Shown here: positions 1 to 9,816 of the stretch, in pieces | How positions within the stretch are numbered: position 1 is the stretch's first letter | How the letters are laid out: each line of letters begins with the position of its first letter | NCBI GenBank assembly: GCA_903873655.1 | Contig: CAIQPH010000312.1 | Location: 1-40,932 of the forward strand | Reading direction: 5' to 3' | DNA: 40,932 nt | Source: an uncultured Holophagaceae bacterium | Lineage (GTDB): Bacteria > Acidobacteriota > Holophagae > Holophagales > Holophagaceae | The notes under the pieces: model-generated | Database searches by the model: none | Seen by the model: the letters and a program-made list of their open reading frames with translations, nothing else | Told to the model about the DNA's origin: nothing | Program-made: the position numbers and the translations under genes

Positions 1-2034
1 GCGGCGCAGATGTGGGTAAGCACCTTCCACAGCTTCTGCACCCGCATCCTGCGCCGCGAGGGCGAGCGCACGCCCGTGGGCCGGGACTTCGTCATCTTCG
101 ACCCGGCCGACCAGAAAAGCCTCATCAAGCAGGTGCTGGCGGAGCTGAAGCTGCCGGAGAAGCAGTTCCACCCGAAGAAGCTGCTGGAGCTCATCGGCGA
201 TTTCAAGAACCGGTGCCTGCTGCCGGACGAGGCCCGGGAGGAGGCCCTGGATCCATGGACACGGAAGGCGCTGGAGGCCTACGATCTCTACCAGAAGGGC
301 CTGAAGAACCACCGGGCCTGCGACTTCGACGACCTGCTGCTCTGGACCGAGCGCCTGTTCCGCGACCCCGTGATGCAGTCGATCTACGGCGAGCGGTTCA
401 AGTTCATCCTGGTGGACGAGTACCAGGACACCAACCGCGCCCAGTACCTGCTGGTGCAGCACCTGGCCCGGCGGCACCACAATCTCTGCGTCGTAGGTGA
501 TGAGGATCAGTCGATCTATGGGTGGAGAGGTGCCGACATCCGCAACATCCTGGACTTTCAGCGGGACTTCCCCGAGGCGGTGCGCATCGAGCTGCTGCAG
601 AACTACCGGTCCACGAAGAAGATCCTGGACGCGGCCTCGGAGGTGATCGCCAACAATGCCCAACGGGTGGAAGGGAAGGGCGCACTCATCACGGATCTGG
701 GCGACGGCGAATCCCTGGTCTTCAAGTTGTCCGACGAGGGGCGGTTGGAGGCGGAGTGGGTGGTGCAGAGGATCCAGGAGTTGCGGTACCAGGAACCCGA
801 GTCCAAGGTCGCCGTGCTCTACCGCGCCAACTGGCAGTCCCGGCTGCTGGAAGAAGCGCTGCGGGCCCAGAACCTGCCCTACCGGCTGGTGGGTGGGGTG
901 AAGTTCTATGAACGGCAGGAAGTGAAGGACCTCATCTCCTACCTGCGGCTGATCTCCAATCCCTTCGACTTGGTGAGCTTCCGCCGCTGCGTGAATGCCC
1001 CCAGCCGTGGCGTGGGGCCGACGACGCTTGGCAAGATCGAGGGCGCCATCCCCGAAGGCGGAACGCCGCTGGAAGGCTTGGCCCTGCTGCTGCGGTCGGG
1101 TGAGCTGAAGGGCCGGGCCCAACGGGAGCTGGGGAAGTTCCTGGAGCTGTTCCACCGCGCCGGTCCCGAGCGCGAGGCCCAGGGTCTGGCTGGCCTGGTG
1201 AGATGGGTGCTCCAGGAGAGCGGCTACCTGCAGAGTCTGGAAGACGAGGCCACGCTGGAGGCCGAGGGTCGCATCCGCAACCTGGAGGAATTCCTCAGCG
1301 CCGCCGCCGAGTCCGAATCGCTGGGTCTGCGCCTGTCGGAGTTCCTGGACCGCATCACGCTGGCTTCGGATACCGACAACCTGGAAGAGGCCTCACAGCT
1401 CAGCCTCATGACCATCCACTGCGCCAAGGGTCTGGAGTTCCCGTATGTCTTCGTGGTCGGCATGGAGGAGGATGTCTTCCCCAACCGCAATGCCCGGGAG
1501 ACGCCGGAGGGCTTGGAGGAGGAACGGCGCCTCTTCTACGTGGCCATCACCCGCGCCCAGCTGCGCCTGACGCTGAGCGCCGCCCGCCGCCGCCGGATCA
1601 TGGGCACCGAGATGCTGGCCATGCCTAGCCGCTTCCTGCGGGAACTCCCCGCCTCGACCCTCAGTGCGCCCATCCGCTGGGGCACCGAGCTCTACCAGGC
1701 GGGCGAGGGCGTGCGCCCCGGCAGTTCCTTCAACCGCGGGGCGGGTGGCGCTTCCGTTGCCACGGAACTGCAGCGCATCCGCAGCTTCTTCGATCGGGTC
1801 AGGGAGGTGCCGGTTCCTTTGAGCAGTCCGGATGGCGGCAGGTTCTCCGAACCTGCCGAGATGAAAGATCCGAATGCGTTCGCGGCTGGAACCCGGGTGA
1901 AAAGCGCGCGGTTCGGCGCGGGCACTGTGCTGGCGGCAACTGGGCGCGGTGAGGGGCTCACTTATACCGTGCGCTTCGACCAGAGCGGCGACAAGCGCAT
2001 CATGGCGCGCTTCGGGGGACTGGAGCCTGCCTGA
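1..2034 (+). CDS. UvrD/PcrA-family ATP-dependent DNA helicase (5' end outside window)
   Basis: Frame open from base 1; SF1 helicase motifs TFHSFC, LVDEYQDTNRAQY, VVGDEDQSIYGWRGA, LLQNYRS, LMTIHCAKGLEFPYVFVVGMEEDVFP, EEERRLFYVAITRA. Confidence 0.95.
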   Translation, partial: AAQMWVSTFHSFCTRILRREGERTPVGRDFVIFDPADQKSLIKQVLAELKLPEKQFHPKKLLELIGDFKNRCLLPDEAREEALDPWTRKALEAYDLYQKGLKNHRACDFDDLLLWTERLFRDPVMQSIYGERFKFILVDEYQDTNRAQYLLVQHLARRHHNLCVVGDEDQSIYGWRGADIRNILDFQRDFPEAVRIELLQNYRSTKKILDAASEVIANNAQRVEGKGALITDLGDGESLVFKLSDEGRLEAEWVVQRIQELRYQEPESKVAVLYRANWQSRLLEEALRAQNLPYRLVGGVKFYERQEVKDLISYLRLISNPFDLVSFRRCVNAPSRGVGPTTLGKIEGAIPEGGTPLEGLALLLRSGELKGRAQRELGKFLELFHRAGPEREAQGLAGLVRWVLQESGYLQSLEDEATLEAEGRIRNLEEFLSAAAESESLGLRLSEFLDRITLASDTDNLEEASQLSLMTIHCAKGLEFPYVFVVGMEEDVFPNRNARETPEGLEEERRLFYVAITRAQLRLTLSAARRRRIMGTEMLAMPSRFLRELPASTLSAPIRWGTELYQAGEGVRPGSSFNRGAGGASVATELQRIRSFFDRVREVPVPLSSPDGGRFSEPAEMKDPNAFAAGTRVKSARFGAGTVLAATGRGEGLTYTVRFDQSGDKRIMARFGGLEPA

Positions 2035-2482
2035 ACAGGTCGGCCAGCACGTGCTTCCGGTACTCGAAAATCCGCGCGATTTCCCGCCGGACCCACAGCA
2101 AGGTGGCAACCCATCCCAGGAGCCCGTAGCCCACCCGGTATCGGACGGTGTCAGTCATTCGTGTTCCGCCGCTGGGTAGGTCCTCGAAATGATGCGTATG
2201 GTGCCAGAGGGCAAAGGGACCGGCGATCTGGCGGTCCACGAACTGCTCGCCAGCCACAAAGGTCTCGATGAGGGTGTGCCACCGGATGGGCAGGCCACGC
2301 ACTCTGATGCGGTAGTCGAAGCGCGCACCGTCCCCTCGAGGCAGGGGCCTCGGCGTGAGCACTTCGAAGCGCAGCCAGGGCGGTGTCAAGGCTTCAAGGT
2401 TGGCGGGATCCGCGAAGAAGGCGAACACCTCGCCGCGCGGCGCGGAAAGTTCCTGCACCGCGATGAATACCTCCTCTCTCAA
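2000..2482 (-). CDS. SRPBCC family protein (polyketide cyclase/START-like)
   Basis: 160 aa; N-terminal SAPRGEVFAFFADPANLEALTPPWLRFEV and the TDTVRYRVGYGLLG pattern; overlaps the downstream TIGR01777 gene by ATGA. Confidence 0.8.
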   Translation of the reverse strand: MREEVFIAVQELSAPRGEVFAFFADPANLEALTPPWLRFEVLTPRPLPRGDGARFDYRIRVRGLPIRWHTLIETFVAGEQFVDRQIAGPFALWHHTHHFEDLPSGGTRMTDTVRYRVGYGLLGWVATLLWVRREIARIFEYRKHVLADLFRQAPVPRSAP

Positions 2483-3396
2483 AGCAGATCCTCCAGGGCT
2501 GCCTCAGCCGAGGGATAACGGAATTGGAAGCCCTGAGCCAAGGCTCTGGCAGGAACCACGAAGGCGCCCTGCAGCAGCAGTTCCCGCCCCAGCTCGCCGA
2601 GCGCGAGTTTCAAGGCAGCGGCGGTCAGGAACCCGGGCACGGGCAGCAGTGGCCGTCGCAACCGCTTCGCGATGAGCCGGGTGAAGGCCCCGTTGCTCAG
2701 CGGTGCGGGGGCGGTGCCGTTGAAGACGCCCTGCCAGGCGGGGTTTCGGGCCGCCTCGATGAGCATGGCCACCAGGTCGTCGATATGAATCCAGCTGATC
2801 CCCTGCCGTCCGGAGCCGAGCTTGCTTCCCATGAACCACCGCACTGGAGTCGCCATCTTCGGCAGGGCGCCACCCTCCCGGGCCAGCACCACGCCGATGC
2901 GCACGACGGTCACCCGCACGCCGAGAGTCGAAGTCATCTGCGCCTCGGCCTCCCAGGCTTGGCAGACGTCTGTCAGGAACCCTGCCCCCGGTCCACTGCC
3001 CTCATCCACCGGATCGCTCCCCCGGGGGACGTAGAACCCGATGGCCGAGGCATTCACCAGCGCCGCCGGCGGCTGGGCGCAGGCCCGCATCGCCCCCACC
3101 AGCCGTGCCGTGGCACCGATGCGGCTGTCGAGGATGACGGCCTTGCGCGCGGCGGTCCAGCGCTTGTCGGCGATGCCTTCGCCAGCGAGGTTGATGACCG
3201 CGTCCCCGTCCTGCAGCAGAACTGGCAGATCTTCCCAGCCGTGCGCGGTGGCTCCCGGGGGCAGGCGCAGACGACCGGGACTTCGGGTGAGCACGATCAC
3301 CTGGACGCCCTGTTCCACCAGGGTCTGCACCAGGGCCCGTCCCACCAACCCCGTGCCCCCAGCCACCACCACCCGCTTCAGACCCGCCGTTTCCAT
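2479..3396 (-). CDS. TIGR01777 family protein (YfcH-like NAD-dependent epimerase)
   Basis: VVVAGGTGLVGRALVQTL Rossmann motif, INLAGEGIADKRWTAARK, NASAIGFYVPRG, SWIHIDDLVAML. Confidence 0.9.
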   Translation of the reverse strand: METAGLKRVVVAGGTGLVGRALVQTLVEQGVQVIVLTRSPGRLRLPPGATAHGWEDLPVLLQDGDAVINLAGEGIADKRWTAARKAVILDSRIGATARLVGAMRACAQPPAALVNASAIGFYVPRGSDPVDEGSGPGAGFLTDVCQAWEAEAQMTSTLGVRVTVVRIGVVLAREGGALPKMATPVRWFMGSKLGSGRQGISWIHIDDLVAMLIEAARNPAWQGVFNGTAPAPLSNGAFTRLIAKRLRRPLLPVPGFLTAAALKLALGELGRELLLQGAFVVPARALAQGFQFRYPSAEAALEDLL

Positions 3397-3535
3397 GCGC
3401 GCTCCCTGCCTAGACTACTGATGAGGCAGGGGGAATGGCACCGGGTTCAATGGGTTTGTTGAATTTCGTGTCGGTGGAGCAGTACCCGAGGCATTTCGGT
3501 GGCTGGAATGCGAACATGGAGGTTCCGGGGAACCC

Positions 3536-4723
3536 ATGCCCTCACTGAACCAGCAATTCGAGCGCATCCGCCAGTCCGCCACGGTGGCCATGGCCGACCG
3601 GATCCTGGCGCTGAAGGCCAGCGGGCAGCCCATCATCGGGCTGCAGGTCGGCGACCCCGATTTCGGGACCCCGCCCGCGGTGCTGGACGCCGCATCCAAG
3701 GCCATGCAGAGCGGGTTCACCCACTACGGTCCCTCCACTGGCTATCCCGAACTCCGGCAAGCCATCGCGGCCAAGCTGATGCGGGACGAAGGACTGGCCT
3801 ATGACCCCGGTACCCAGATCCTGGTCACCCATGGCGGCATCCACGCCTACTACACCGCCCTGCAGGCCATCCTGAATCCCGGCGAGGAGGTCCTGGTTCC
3901 GGATCCCACCTGGGCCACCCACGCCAACATGGTGGTCATGCTGCGCGGCAACGTGGTGCGCGTTCCCGCGCCCGCCGAGAACGGCTTCATCCCGTACCTG
4001 GACTCCTGGGAGCGGGCGCTCACGCCGAAGACCCGGGCGATCGTGCTGAACTATCCCTCGAACCCGACTGGCGCCTACCCCACCCGCGAATACCTGGAGA
4101 AGCTGCAAGCTTTCGCCAAGGCCCATGATCTGTGGGTCATCAGCGACGAAGTCTACGGCAGCTTGTATTACGGCGACCGCCCCACCAGCGTGGCGGCGGT
4201 GGAAGGCGCCAGGGAACGCACCCTGCTCGTCAACAGCCTGTCGAAGACCTACGCGATGACGGGCTGGCGCGTGGGCTTTCTGGCGGCCCCCGCCCGCGTC
4301 ATTGGGAACGCCCTGAAGGCGGGACAGAATTCCATCACCTGCGTCGCCCCCTTCGTCCAAAAGGCCGCCGCCTTCGCCCTCACCGATCCGGCCATCCAGG
4401 AGGCCACCGCCCAGATGCGTTCCGCCTATGCCAGGCGCCGAGATTTGGTTCTGCGGATCGCGCGGGAACTGGACAGTTCCAAGGTCCTGGTCACGCCGCC
4501 CCAGGGAGCCTTCTACTTCTTCCTGGATGTCCGCCCGTTGCACCAATCCTCGGTGGAGATCTGCGAACGGATTCTGGAAGAAGCCAAGGTGGGACTGGTT
4601 CCGGGGTCCGCTTTCGGCGAACAGGGCGAGGGCTTCCTGCGGATGACCATCGCGGCCGCCGACGAAGATGTAGAGGCTGGATTTAGGAACATCATCCAGT
4701 GGGCTGAAGCGGAGCAGAGATGA
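3536..4723 (+). CDS. Pyridoxal phosphate-dependent class I/II aminotransferase (aspartate aminotransferase-like)
   Basis: GLQVGDPDFGTP, NYPSNPTGAYPTREYL, SDEVYGSLYYGDRP, PLP lysine region SLSKTYAMTGWRVGFLAAP. Confidence 0.93.
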   Translation: MPSLNQQFERIRQSATVAMADRILALKASGQPIIGLQVGDPDFGTPPAVLDAASKAMQSGFTHYGPSTGYPELRQAIAAKLMRDEGLAYDPGTQILVTHGGIHAYYTALQAILNPGEEVLVPDPTWATHANMVVMLRGNVVRVPAPAENGFIPYLDSWERALTPKTRAIVLNYPSNPTGAYPTREYLEKLQAFAKAHDLWVISDEVYGSLYYGDRPTSVAAVEGARERTLLVNSLSKTYAMTGWRVGFLAAPARVIGNALKAGQNSITCVAPFVQKAAAFALTDPAIQEATAQMRSAYARRRDLVLRIARELDSSKVLVTPPQGAFYFFLDVRPLHQSSVEICERILEEAKVGLVPGSAFGEQGEGFLRMTIAAADEDVEAGFRNIIQWAEAEQR

Positions 4724-5532
4724 GAGTCGCCTTTCAAGGTGAAGCCGGGGCCTATTCAGAGCAGGCACTGCTCGGTCATTTCGGGCAAGTGGACACCCTG
4801 CCTTGCGAGTCCTTCGAGGCCGTGTTCGAGACGGTGAATGCTGGGGCATGCGAGTCGGCCATGATCCCCATCGAGAATTCCCTCGCGGGCAGCATCCACC
4901 AAAACTACGACCTCCTGCTGCGAAACGAGCTGCAGATCGTCGGTGAGCATTTCCTCCGCGTGCGGCACTGCCTGATTGCCATCCCTGGTGTGGATATGCG
5001 GGACATCCTGAAAGCCATCAGCCACCCGCAGGCCCTGGGACAGTGCGCGGGCTACCTGCGCAGCCATGGCATCCAGGCCGAGCAGGCCTACGACACGGCT
5101 GGCAGCGTGAAACTGCTCAAGGAATCAGGTGCTCGCGACACCGCAGCCATCGCCTCGCGGCGCGCGGCGGAGCTGAACGGGATGCAGATCCTGGCAGAGG
5201 GCATCGAGGACAACCCCGAAAACTTCACGCGCTTCCTCGCCATCCAGCGGGAACCGCAAGCCTTCCGGGGCGAAGCCAAGACGTCCATCGTGTTCACCCT
5301 CAAGAACCTGCCCGGGGCCTTGTTCAAGGCCATGAGCGTGTTCGCCCTCCGGGACATCGATCTGACCAAGATCGAGTCCCGACCCCTCCAGGGGAGTCCC
5401 TGGGAGTATCTGTTCTACATCGATTTCGTCGGCGCGACCCAGGAGGATACCGTCAGGCGGTCCCTGGATCACCTGCGGGAATACGCCACGATGCTGCGAG
5501 TGCTCGGGTCCTATCCGAGGTTCCGGGGATAA
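4720..5532 (+). CDS. pheA: Prephenate dehydratase with C-terminal ACT domain
   Basis: MRVAFQGEAGAYSEQA, PIENSLAGSIHQNYDLL, ACT-domain ESRPLQGSPWEYLFYIDFVG; ATGA overlap with the upstream aminotransferase. Confidence 0.92.
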   Translation: MRVAFQGEAGAYSEQALLGHFGQVDTLPCESFEAVFETVNAGACESAMIPIENSLAGSIHQNYDLLLRNELQIVGEHFLRVRHCLIAIPGVDMRDILKAISHPQALGQCAGYLRSHGIQAEQAYDTAGSVKLLKESGARDTAAIASRRAAELNGMQILAEGIEDNPENFTRFLAIQREPQAFRGEAKTSIVFTLKNLPGALFKAMSVFALRDIDLTKIESRPLQGSPWEYLFYIDFVGATQEDTVRRSLDHLREYATMLRVLGSYPRFRG

Positions 5533-5611
5533 AGGTTCCGCCTTTCTTTGGTCCAGGGTTTAACTTGAGAGTTGGCTTTGAGTCCCGTGGACTCCTTCCG
5601 CCGAGGCGATC

Positions 5612-7255
5612 ATGCGCTACCTGCTCTCCAACCTGCCCCTGAACCTGGGCGAAGAGGCGCTGGACCTGGCGGAACTGCTGGCCCACACCCTGGGAGGCCC
5701 GCGGACGGATTACCGCGCTATGACCCTGGAGCGCCGCAGCCTGGATGCCCGCCACAAGGGAGCCATCCGTTTCCTGGCGGCACTCAGCTTCGAGTCCGAT
5801 CGCCCCTTCGAGTTGGGACCGCTGCCAGGTGGACTCAAACTGGAGCCTGCGCCGGTCACGGCGCCTTACGCGGTGGCGCAGCCGCCGCGTAAACCCCGCG
5901 TGGTGATCGTAGGCAGCGGTCCCGCTGGCACCTTCTGCGCGCTGCGACTGCTGGACTACGGCATTGAGCCCATCGTGCTGGAGCGCGGCCCGGCCATGGG
6001 CGAGCGTGTGCAGGCCATCGCCGGGCTGTGGAAGGAGGCGGTGCTGGACCCCGAGGCCAATGCCCAGTTCGGCGAGGGCGGTGCGGGTACCTTCAGTGAC
6101 GGCAAGCTCACCACGCGCATCGGGCATCCGGCCACCCGCTACGTGCTGGAAACCTTCGTGCGATTCGGCGCAAACCCCCGGATCCTCTACCTGGCCAAGC
6201 CCCACGTGGGCACCGATGTCATCCGCCGTTGCGCCGTGCTCATCCGCAAGTCGGCGGAGGCCCGGGGTGCGCAGTACCGGTTCAAGGCGCAGTTGGCGGA
6301 CGTGCGCTTCGACACTCAGGGCCGGGTGCGCGCCGCCGTTCTTGCCAGCGGTGAGGAACTGCCCTGCGAGGCCCTGGTGCTGGCGCCCGGTCACAGCGCC
6401 CGGGACACCTTCGAGATGCTGCATGGGCATGGTGTCGCCATGCGGCAGAAGCCCTTCGCGATGGGCGTGCGGGTGGAGCATCCCCAGGACCTCATCGACC
6501 GTTCCCAGTACGGGCCCAGCGCCGGGCATCCCTCCCTGCCCGCGGCGGACTACAAGCTGGTCTGCAACTTCGGGCTGAATCGAGCCGCCTACAGCTTCTG
6601 CATGTGTCCCGGCGGCGAGGTGATCCAGTGCGCCAGCGAGCCTGGCGGCGTGGTGGTGAACGGCATGAGCCATGAGAAGCGCGATTCGGGCTTCGCCAAC
6701 TCGGGCCTGGTGGCCAAGGTGAACACGGCTGATTTCGGCAGCGACCACCTGCTGGGGGGCATGTACTTCCAGCGGACCTGGGAGCAGGCCGCCTTCCGGG
6801 CGGCAGGCGAGACCTACGGAGCCCCGGCCATGTCCGTACAGGATTTCATGAAGGGCAGGCCCTCGGGCCACCTGCCGCGCACCAGCTTCAAGCCCTTCGC
6901 GGTGGCGGCGGACCTGAAGACCTGCCTGCCGGATTTCATTCGGGAACAGCTGGCGGGAGCGGTGCCCAGCTTCGACAAAAAGATCCATGGCTTCGCCAGT
7001 CGGGAGGCGATCCTCCTGGCCATCGAAAGCCGCACCAGCAGCCCCATCCAGCTGCTTCGCGGCGAGGATGGACAGTCCGTGTCCCATCGGGGTCTCTATC
7101 CCTGCGGCGAAGGCGCGGGCTTCGCCGGGGGCATCACTTCCGCCGCCGTGGATGGCATCCGCGTGGCCGAGTGGATCGCCCAGGCCGCCGGAGCCACTGT
7201 CTTCTTGCCCTTCGAGAAGCAGGTGCGGGCCGGAGACCTGGCCAACGAGTACTGA
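5612..7255 (+). CDS. FAD-dependent oxidoreductase (COG2509-like FAD dehydrogenase)
   Basis: VVIVGSGPAGTFCALRLLDYGIEPIVLERG dinucleotide-binding motif, GEGGAGTFSDGKLTTRI, C-terminal GLYPCGEGAGFAGGITSAAVDGIRVAEWI. Confidence 0.9.
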   Translation: MRYLLSNLPLNLGEEALDLAELLAHTLGGPRTDYRAMTLERRSLDARHKGAIRFLAALSFESDRPFELGPLPGGLKLEPAPVTAPYAVAQPPRKPRVVIVGSGPAGTFCALRLLDYGIEPIVLERGPAMGERVQAIAGLWKEAVLDPEANAQFGEGGAGTFSDGKLTTRIGHPATRYVLETFVRFGANPRILYLAKPHVGTDVIRRCAVLIRKSAEARGAQYRFKAQLADVRFDTQGRVRAAVLASGEELPCEALVLAPGHSARDTFEMLHGHGVAMRQKPFAMGVRVEHPQDLIDRSQYGPSAGHPSLPAADYKLVCNFGLNRAAYSFCMCPGGEVIQCASEPGGVVVNGMSHEKRDSGFANSGLVAKVNTADFGSDHLLGGMYFQRTWEQAAFRAAGETYGAPAMSVQDFMKGRPSGHLPRTSFKPFAVAADLKTCLPDFIREQLAGAVPSFDKKIHGFASREAILLAIESRTSSPIQLLRGEDGQSVSHRGLYPCGEGAGFAGGITSAAVDGIRVAEWIAQAAGATVFLPFEKQVRAGDLANEY

Positions 7256-7333
7256 GTAAATCACACTCTGAGGTGTCGGAAATCAGCTATCGTAGGTTGC
7301 CATCCGAAGGGAAGGCATCGGCCCGGAGGAACC

Positions 7334-8806
7334 ATGTTCGAATCCGCGGAACTCGGCCACAAGATCACTAAGGAAGTTTGGGACCGGGAGCTCCCCGCGC
7401 TGCGCGAGGCGCTGCTGGACGCGCAGTACGACCTGGCCGCCGCGAAATTCCCGGTGATCATCCTGGTGGCCGGAGTGGACGGTTCGGGCAAGAGCGAGAC
7501 GGTGAACACGCTCAACGAGTGGATGGATCCCCGGCACATTCAGACCCATGGGCTCGATGAGCCCTCGGATGAGGAGCGCGAGCGGCCCCACATGTGGCGG
7601 TACTGGCGCATGCTTCCACCTAAGGGGAAGATCGGGATCTTCGATGGCTCCTGGTACACCTGGCCCATCCTTGAGCGGGCCTACGGTCGCATCAAGACCT
7701 CCGAACTGGACCAGGACATGGGCAGGATCGCACGGTTCGAGCAGATGCTCATCCAGGAGGGCGCCCTGGTGTTGAAGTTCTGGATGCACCTGGGCAAAGG
7801 GGCGCAGAAGAAGCGGTTGAAGGGGCTGGAAAAGGATCCGAAGACCAGCTGGCGGGTCACGCCCAGGGACTGGAAACACTTCGAGATGTATGACACCTTC
7901 AAACAGGTAGCCGAGCGGTCCCTGCGCGCCACCAGTACCGGAGAGGCCCCCTGGATCGTGGTGGAGGCCACCGATCCTCGGTACCAGAAGCTGACCGTAG
8001 GCAAGATCCTGCTGGAGAGACTACGCGCTCAGCTGGACCACCCGGCACCGGTCCTGTCGTCGGTTCGGGCCCTCCCGCGAACCTCCATCGACAGCAGGAA
8101 TGTCCTCAGGGCATTGGACCTCACCAAGCGGTTGGACAAGAAGGACTACGAGGAGGCCCTGCTGACCCTTCAGGGACGAATGAACCTGCTCGCCCGCCAT
8201 CGCAGCCTCCGGGAACATTCCATCGTTCTGGCCTTCGAAGGTGTGGATGCGGCGGGTAAGGGCGGGAGCATTCGCCGCATCACCCAATGTCTGGACGCTC
8301 GCAGGTACAACATCCATCCCATCGCGGCCCCGACCGAGGAGGAACGGGCCCAGCCCTACCTTTGGCGCTTCTGGCGGACGCTTCCACGCAGGGGCAAGGT
8401 GGCCATCTACGACCGCAGCTGGTACGGCCGGGTGTTGGTGGAGCGCGTTGAAGGTTTCTGCTCTGAGGCTGACTGGCAGCGGGCCTACAGTGAGATCAAT
8501 GATTTCGAAGATCAACTCGTGCGCAGCAAGATCATCGTGTTGAAGTTTTGGCTGTCCATCAGTCAGGAGGAACAGCTGCGGCGCTTCGAAGAACGTCAGG
8601 TGACGCCCTTCAAGCGGTTCAAGATCACTGAGGAGGACTGGCGCAACCGGGAGAAGTGGCCCGAATACGAGGCCGCGATCTGCGACATGCTGGATCGGAC
8701 CAGCACGGAGATTGCACCCTGGACTCTCGTCGAAAGTGAAAACAAGTACTACGGGCGGGTCAAGATCCTGAAGACCCTCGTTCAGCGGCTGGAGGAGGAA
8801 CTCTAA
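7334..8806 (+). CDS. pap: Polyphosphate:AMP phosphotransferase (two fused PPK2 domains)
   Basis: Two PPK2-type P-loop modules: GVDGSGKSETVNTLNEW...FDGSWY and GVDAAGKGGSIRRITQ...YDRSWYGRVLVERVEGF. Confidence 0.9.
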   Translation: MFESAELGHKITKEVWDRELPALREALLDAQYDLAAAKFPVIILVAGVDGSGKSETVNTLNEWMDPRHIQTHGLDEPSDEERERPHMWRYWRMLPPKGKIGIFDGSWYTWPILERAYGRIKTSELDQDMGRIARFEQMLIQEGALVLKFWMHLGKGAQKKRLKGLEKDPKTSWRVTPRDWKHFEMYDTFKQVAERSLRATSTGEAPWIVVEATDPRYQKLTVGKILLERLRAQLDHPAPVLSSVRALPRTSIDSRNVLRALDLTKRLDKKDYEEALLTLQGRMNLLARHRSLREHSIVLAFEGVDAAGKGGSIRRITQCLDARRYNIHPIAAPTEEERAQPYLWRFWRTLPRRGKVAIYDRSWYGRVLVERVEGFCSEADWQRAYSEINDFEDQLVRSKIIVLKFWLSISQEEQLRRFEERQVTPFKRFKITEEDWRNREKWPEYEAAICDMLDRTSTEIAPWTLVESENKYYGRVKILKTLVQRLEEEL

Positions 8807-8820
8807 CAGGCTTCAGGCTT

Positions 8821-8962
8821 CAGGCTCCAGGTCTCAGGCTTCAGGAAGGAACTGGCGGCGGCCTGCGGGCCGCCCCGTCTTTTCCATTGGAGCCGTGAAG
8901 TCCGGAACGGCCGCCCACAACTTCGCGGCCCTTCTTTCCTGAAGCCTGTAGCCTGGAGCCTG
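8821..8962. repeat. Imperfect inverted repeat with 31-bp arms built from CAGGCTTC/CAGGCTCC words, enclosing a GC hairpin
   Basis: Left arm 8821-8851 caggctccaggtctcaggcttcaggaaggaa; right arm 8932-8962 is its reverse complement at 27/31 positions; inner ggcggcc/ggccgcc. Lies between convergent stop codons. Confidence 0.85.
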
Positions 8963-8965
8963 CCC

Positions 8966-9793
8966 TCAGACCGCCCGCTCTTTGCCGAACACGCGGTCGA
9001 GCACCAGCCCGGCGGTTTCTTCGATGCTGCGCCCGGTAACATCCAGCACGGGCCAGCGGCGATGGTGCCGGAAGACATCGTCGGCGTAAGCCAGCTCGTC
9101 GAGAATCCGGCCCATGTCGCTGTAGCTGTCCGCGCTGCCCGTGGCGCCCAGACGCTTCAGGCGGTAGGCGCGGATTTCCTGAAGGCGGTCGGCCTGAATG
9201 GTGAGGCCCACGATGCGGCCCTGGGGAATGGTCTGGAGTTCCGGCGGCAGGGGCACCCCCGGCACAAGGGGCACGTTCATGACTTTGTAGCCTTCCATGG
9301 CGAGGTAGACGGACAGGGGGGTCTTGCTGGTGCGGCTGATGCCGACCAGCACGATGTCCGCATCCGGAATGCCGCCCATGTCGATGCCATCATCGAATTT
9401 CAGCGCGAACTCGATGGCTTCCATGCGGCGGAAGTATTTGTCGCCCACCACATGGAAGGCCCCAGGGCGCTCTTCGGGGCGTTCATTGAGGTAGGTTGCC
9501 AGGGTGTCGAGAAGACTGGCGAACAGGTCCACCTGAGTGAGGAGCAGGGCCGAACAACGCTCGTCAAGGTAGTCCCGCATTTCGCGGGACACGGTGGTGT
9601 GGACGATGACCGCCTGCTTGTCCGTGGCCATCTGGAGGACCCGGTCCAGGTCGTCCCGGGAGCGGACGTTCTGGAAGCGGCGGATCAGCGTCGCGCTTTC
9701 GCCCTTGGAAAACTGGGTGAGTGCCGCCTGTACCATTCGAAGGGCCGTCTCCCCAGAGCCGCCGGAGACTACGTAGATCTGCTGTTTGTCCAT
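8966..9793 (-). CDS. Pyruvate, phosphate dikinase / PEP synthase regulatory protein (DUF299, PPRP family)
   Basis: MDKQQIYVVSGGSGETA, DADIVLVGISRTSKTPLSVYLAMEGYKVMNVPLVPG, PP/GRIVGLTIQ. Start taken at MDKQQ (9793) rather than the ORF-track start at 9826. Confidence 0.9.
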   Translation of the reverse strand: MDKQQIYVVSGGSGETALRMVQAALTQFSKGESATLIRRFQNVRSRDDLDRVLQMATDKQAVIVHTTVSREMRDYLDERCSALLLTQVDLFASLLDTLATYLNERPEERPGAFHVVGDKYFRRMEAIEFALKFDDGIDMGGIPDADIVLVGISRTSKTPLSVYLAMEGYKVMNVPLVPGVPLPPELQTIPQGRIVGLTIQADRLQEIRAYRLKRLGATGSADSYSDMGRILDELAYADDVFRHHRRWPVLDVTGRSIEETAGLVLDRVFGKERAV

Positions 9794-9816
9794 GCAATTC
9801 AGCATAACCTGGGAGG

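Noticed and set aside
3542-4849. 435-aa minus-strand ORF
   Set aside because: Antisense shadow of the aminotransferase; composition is not protein-like.
5453-7264. 603-aa minus-strand ORF
   Set aside because: Fully antisense to the well-supported FAD oxidoreductase; low-complexity G/H/A/R-rich translation typical of GC-rich shadow frames.
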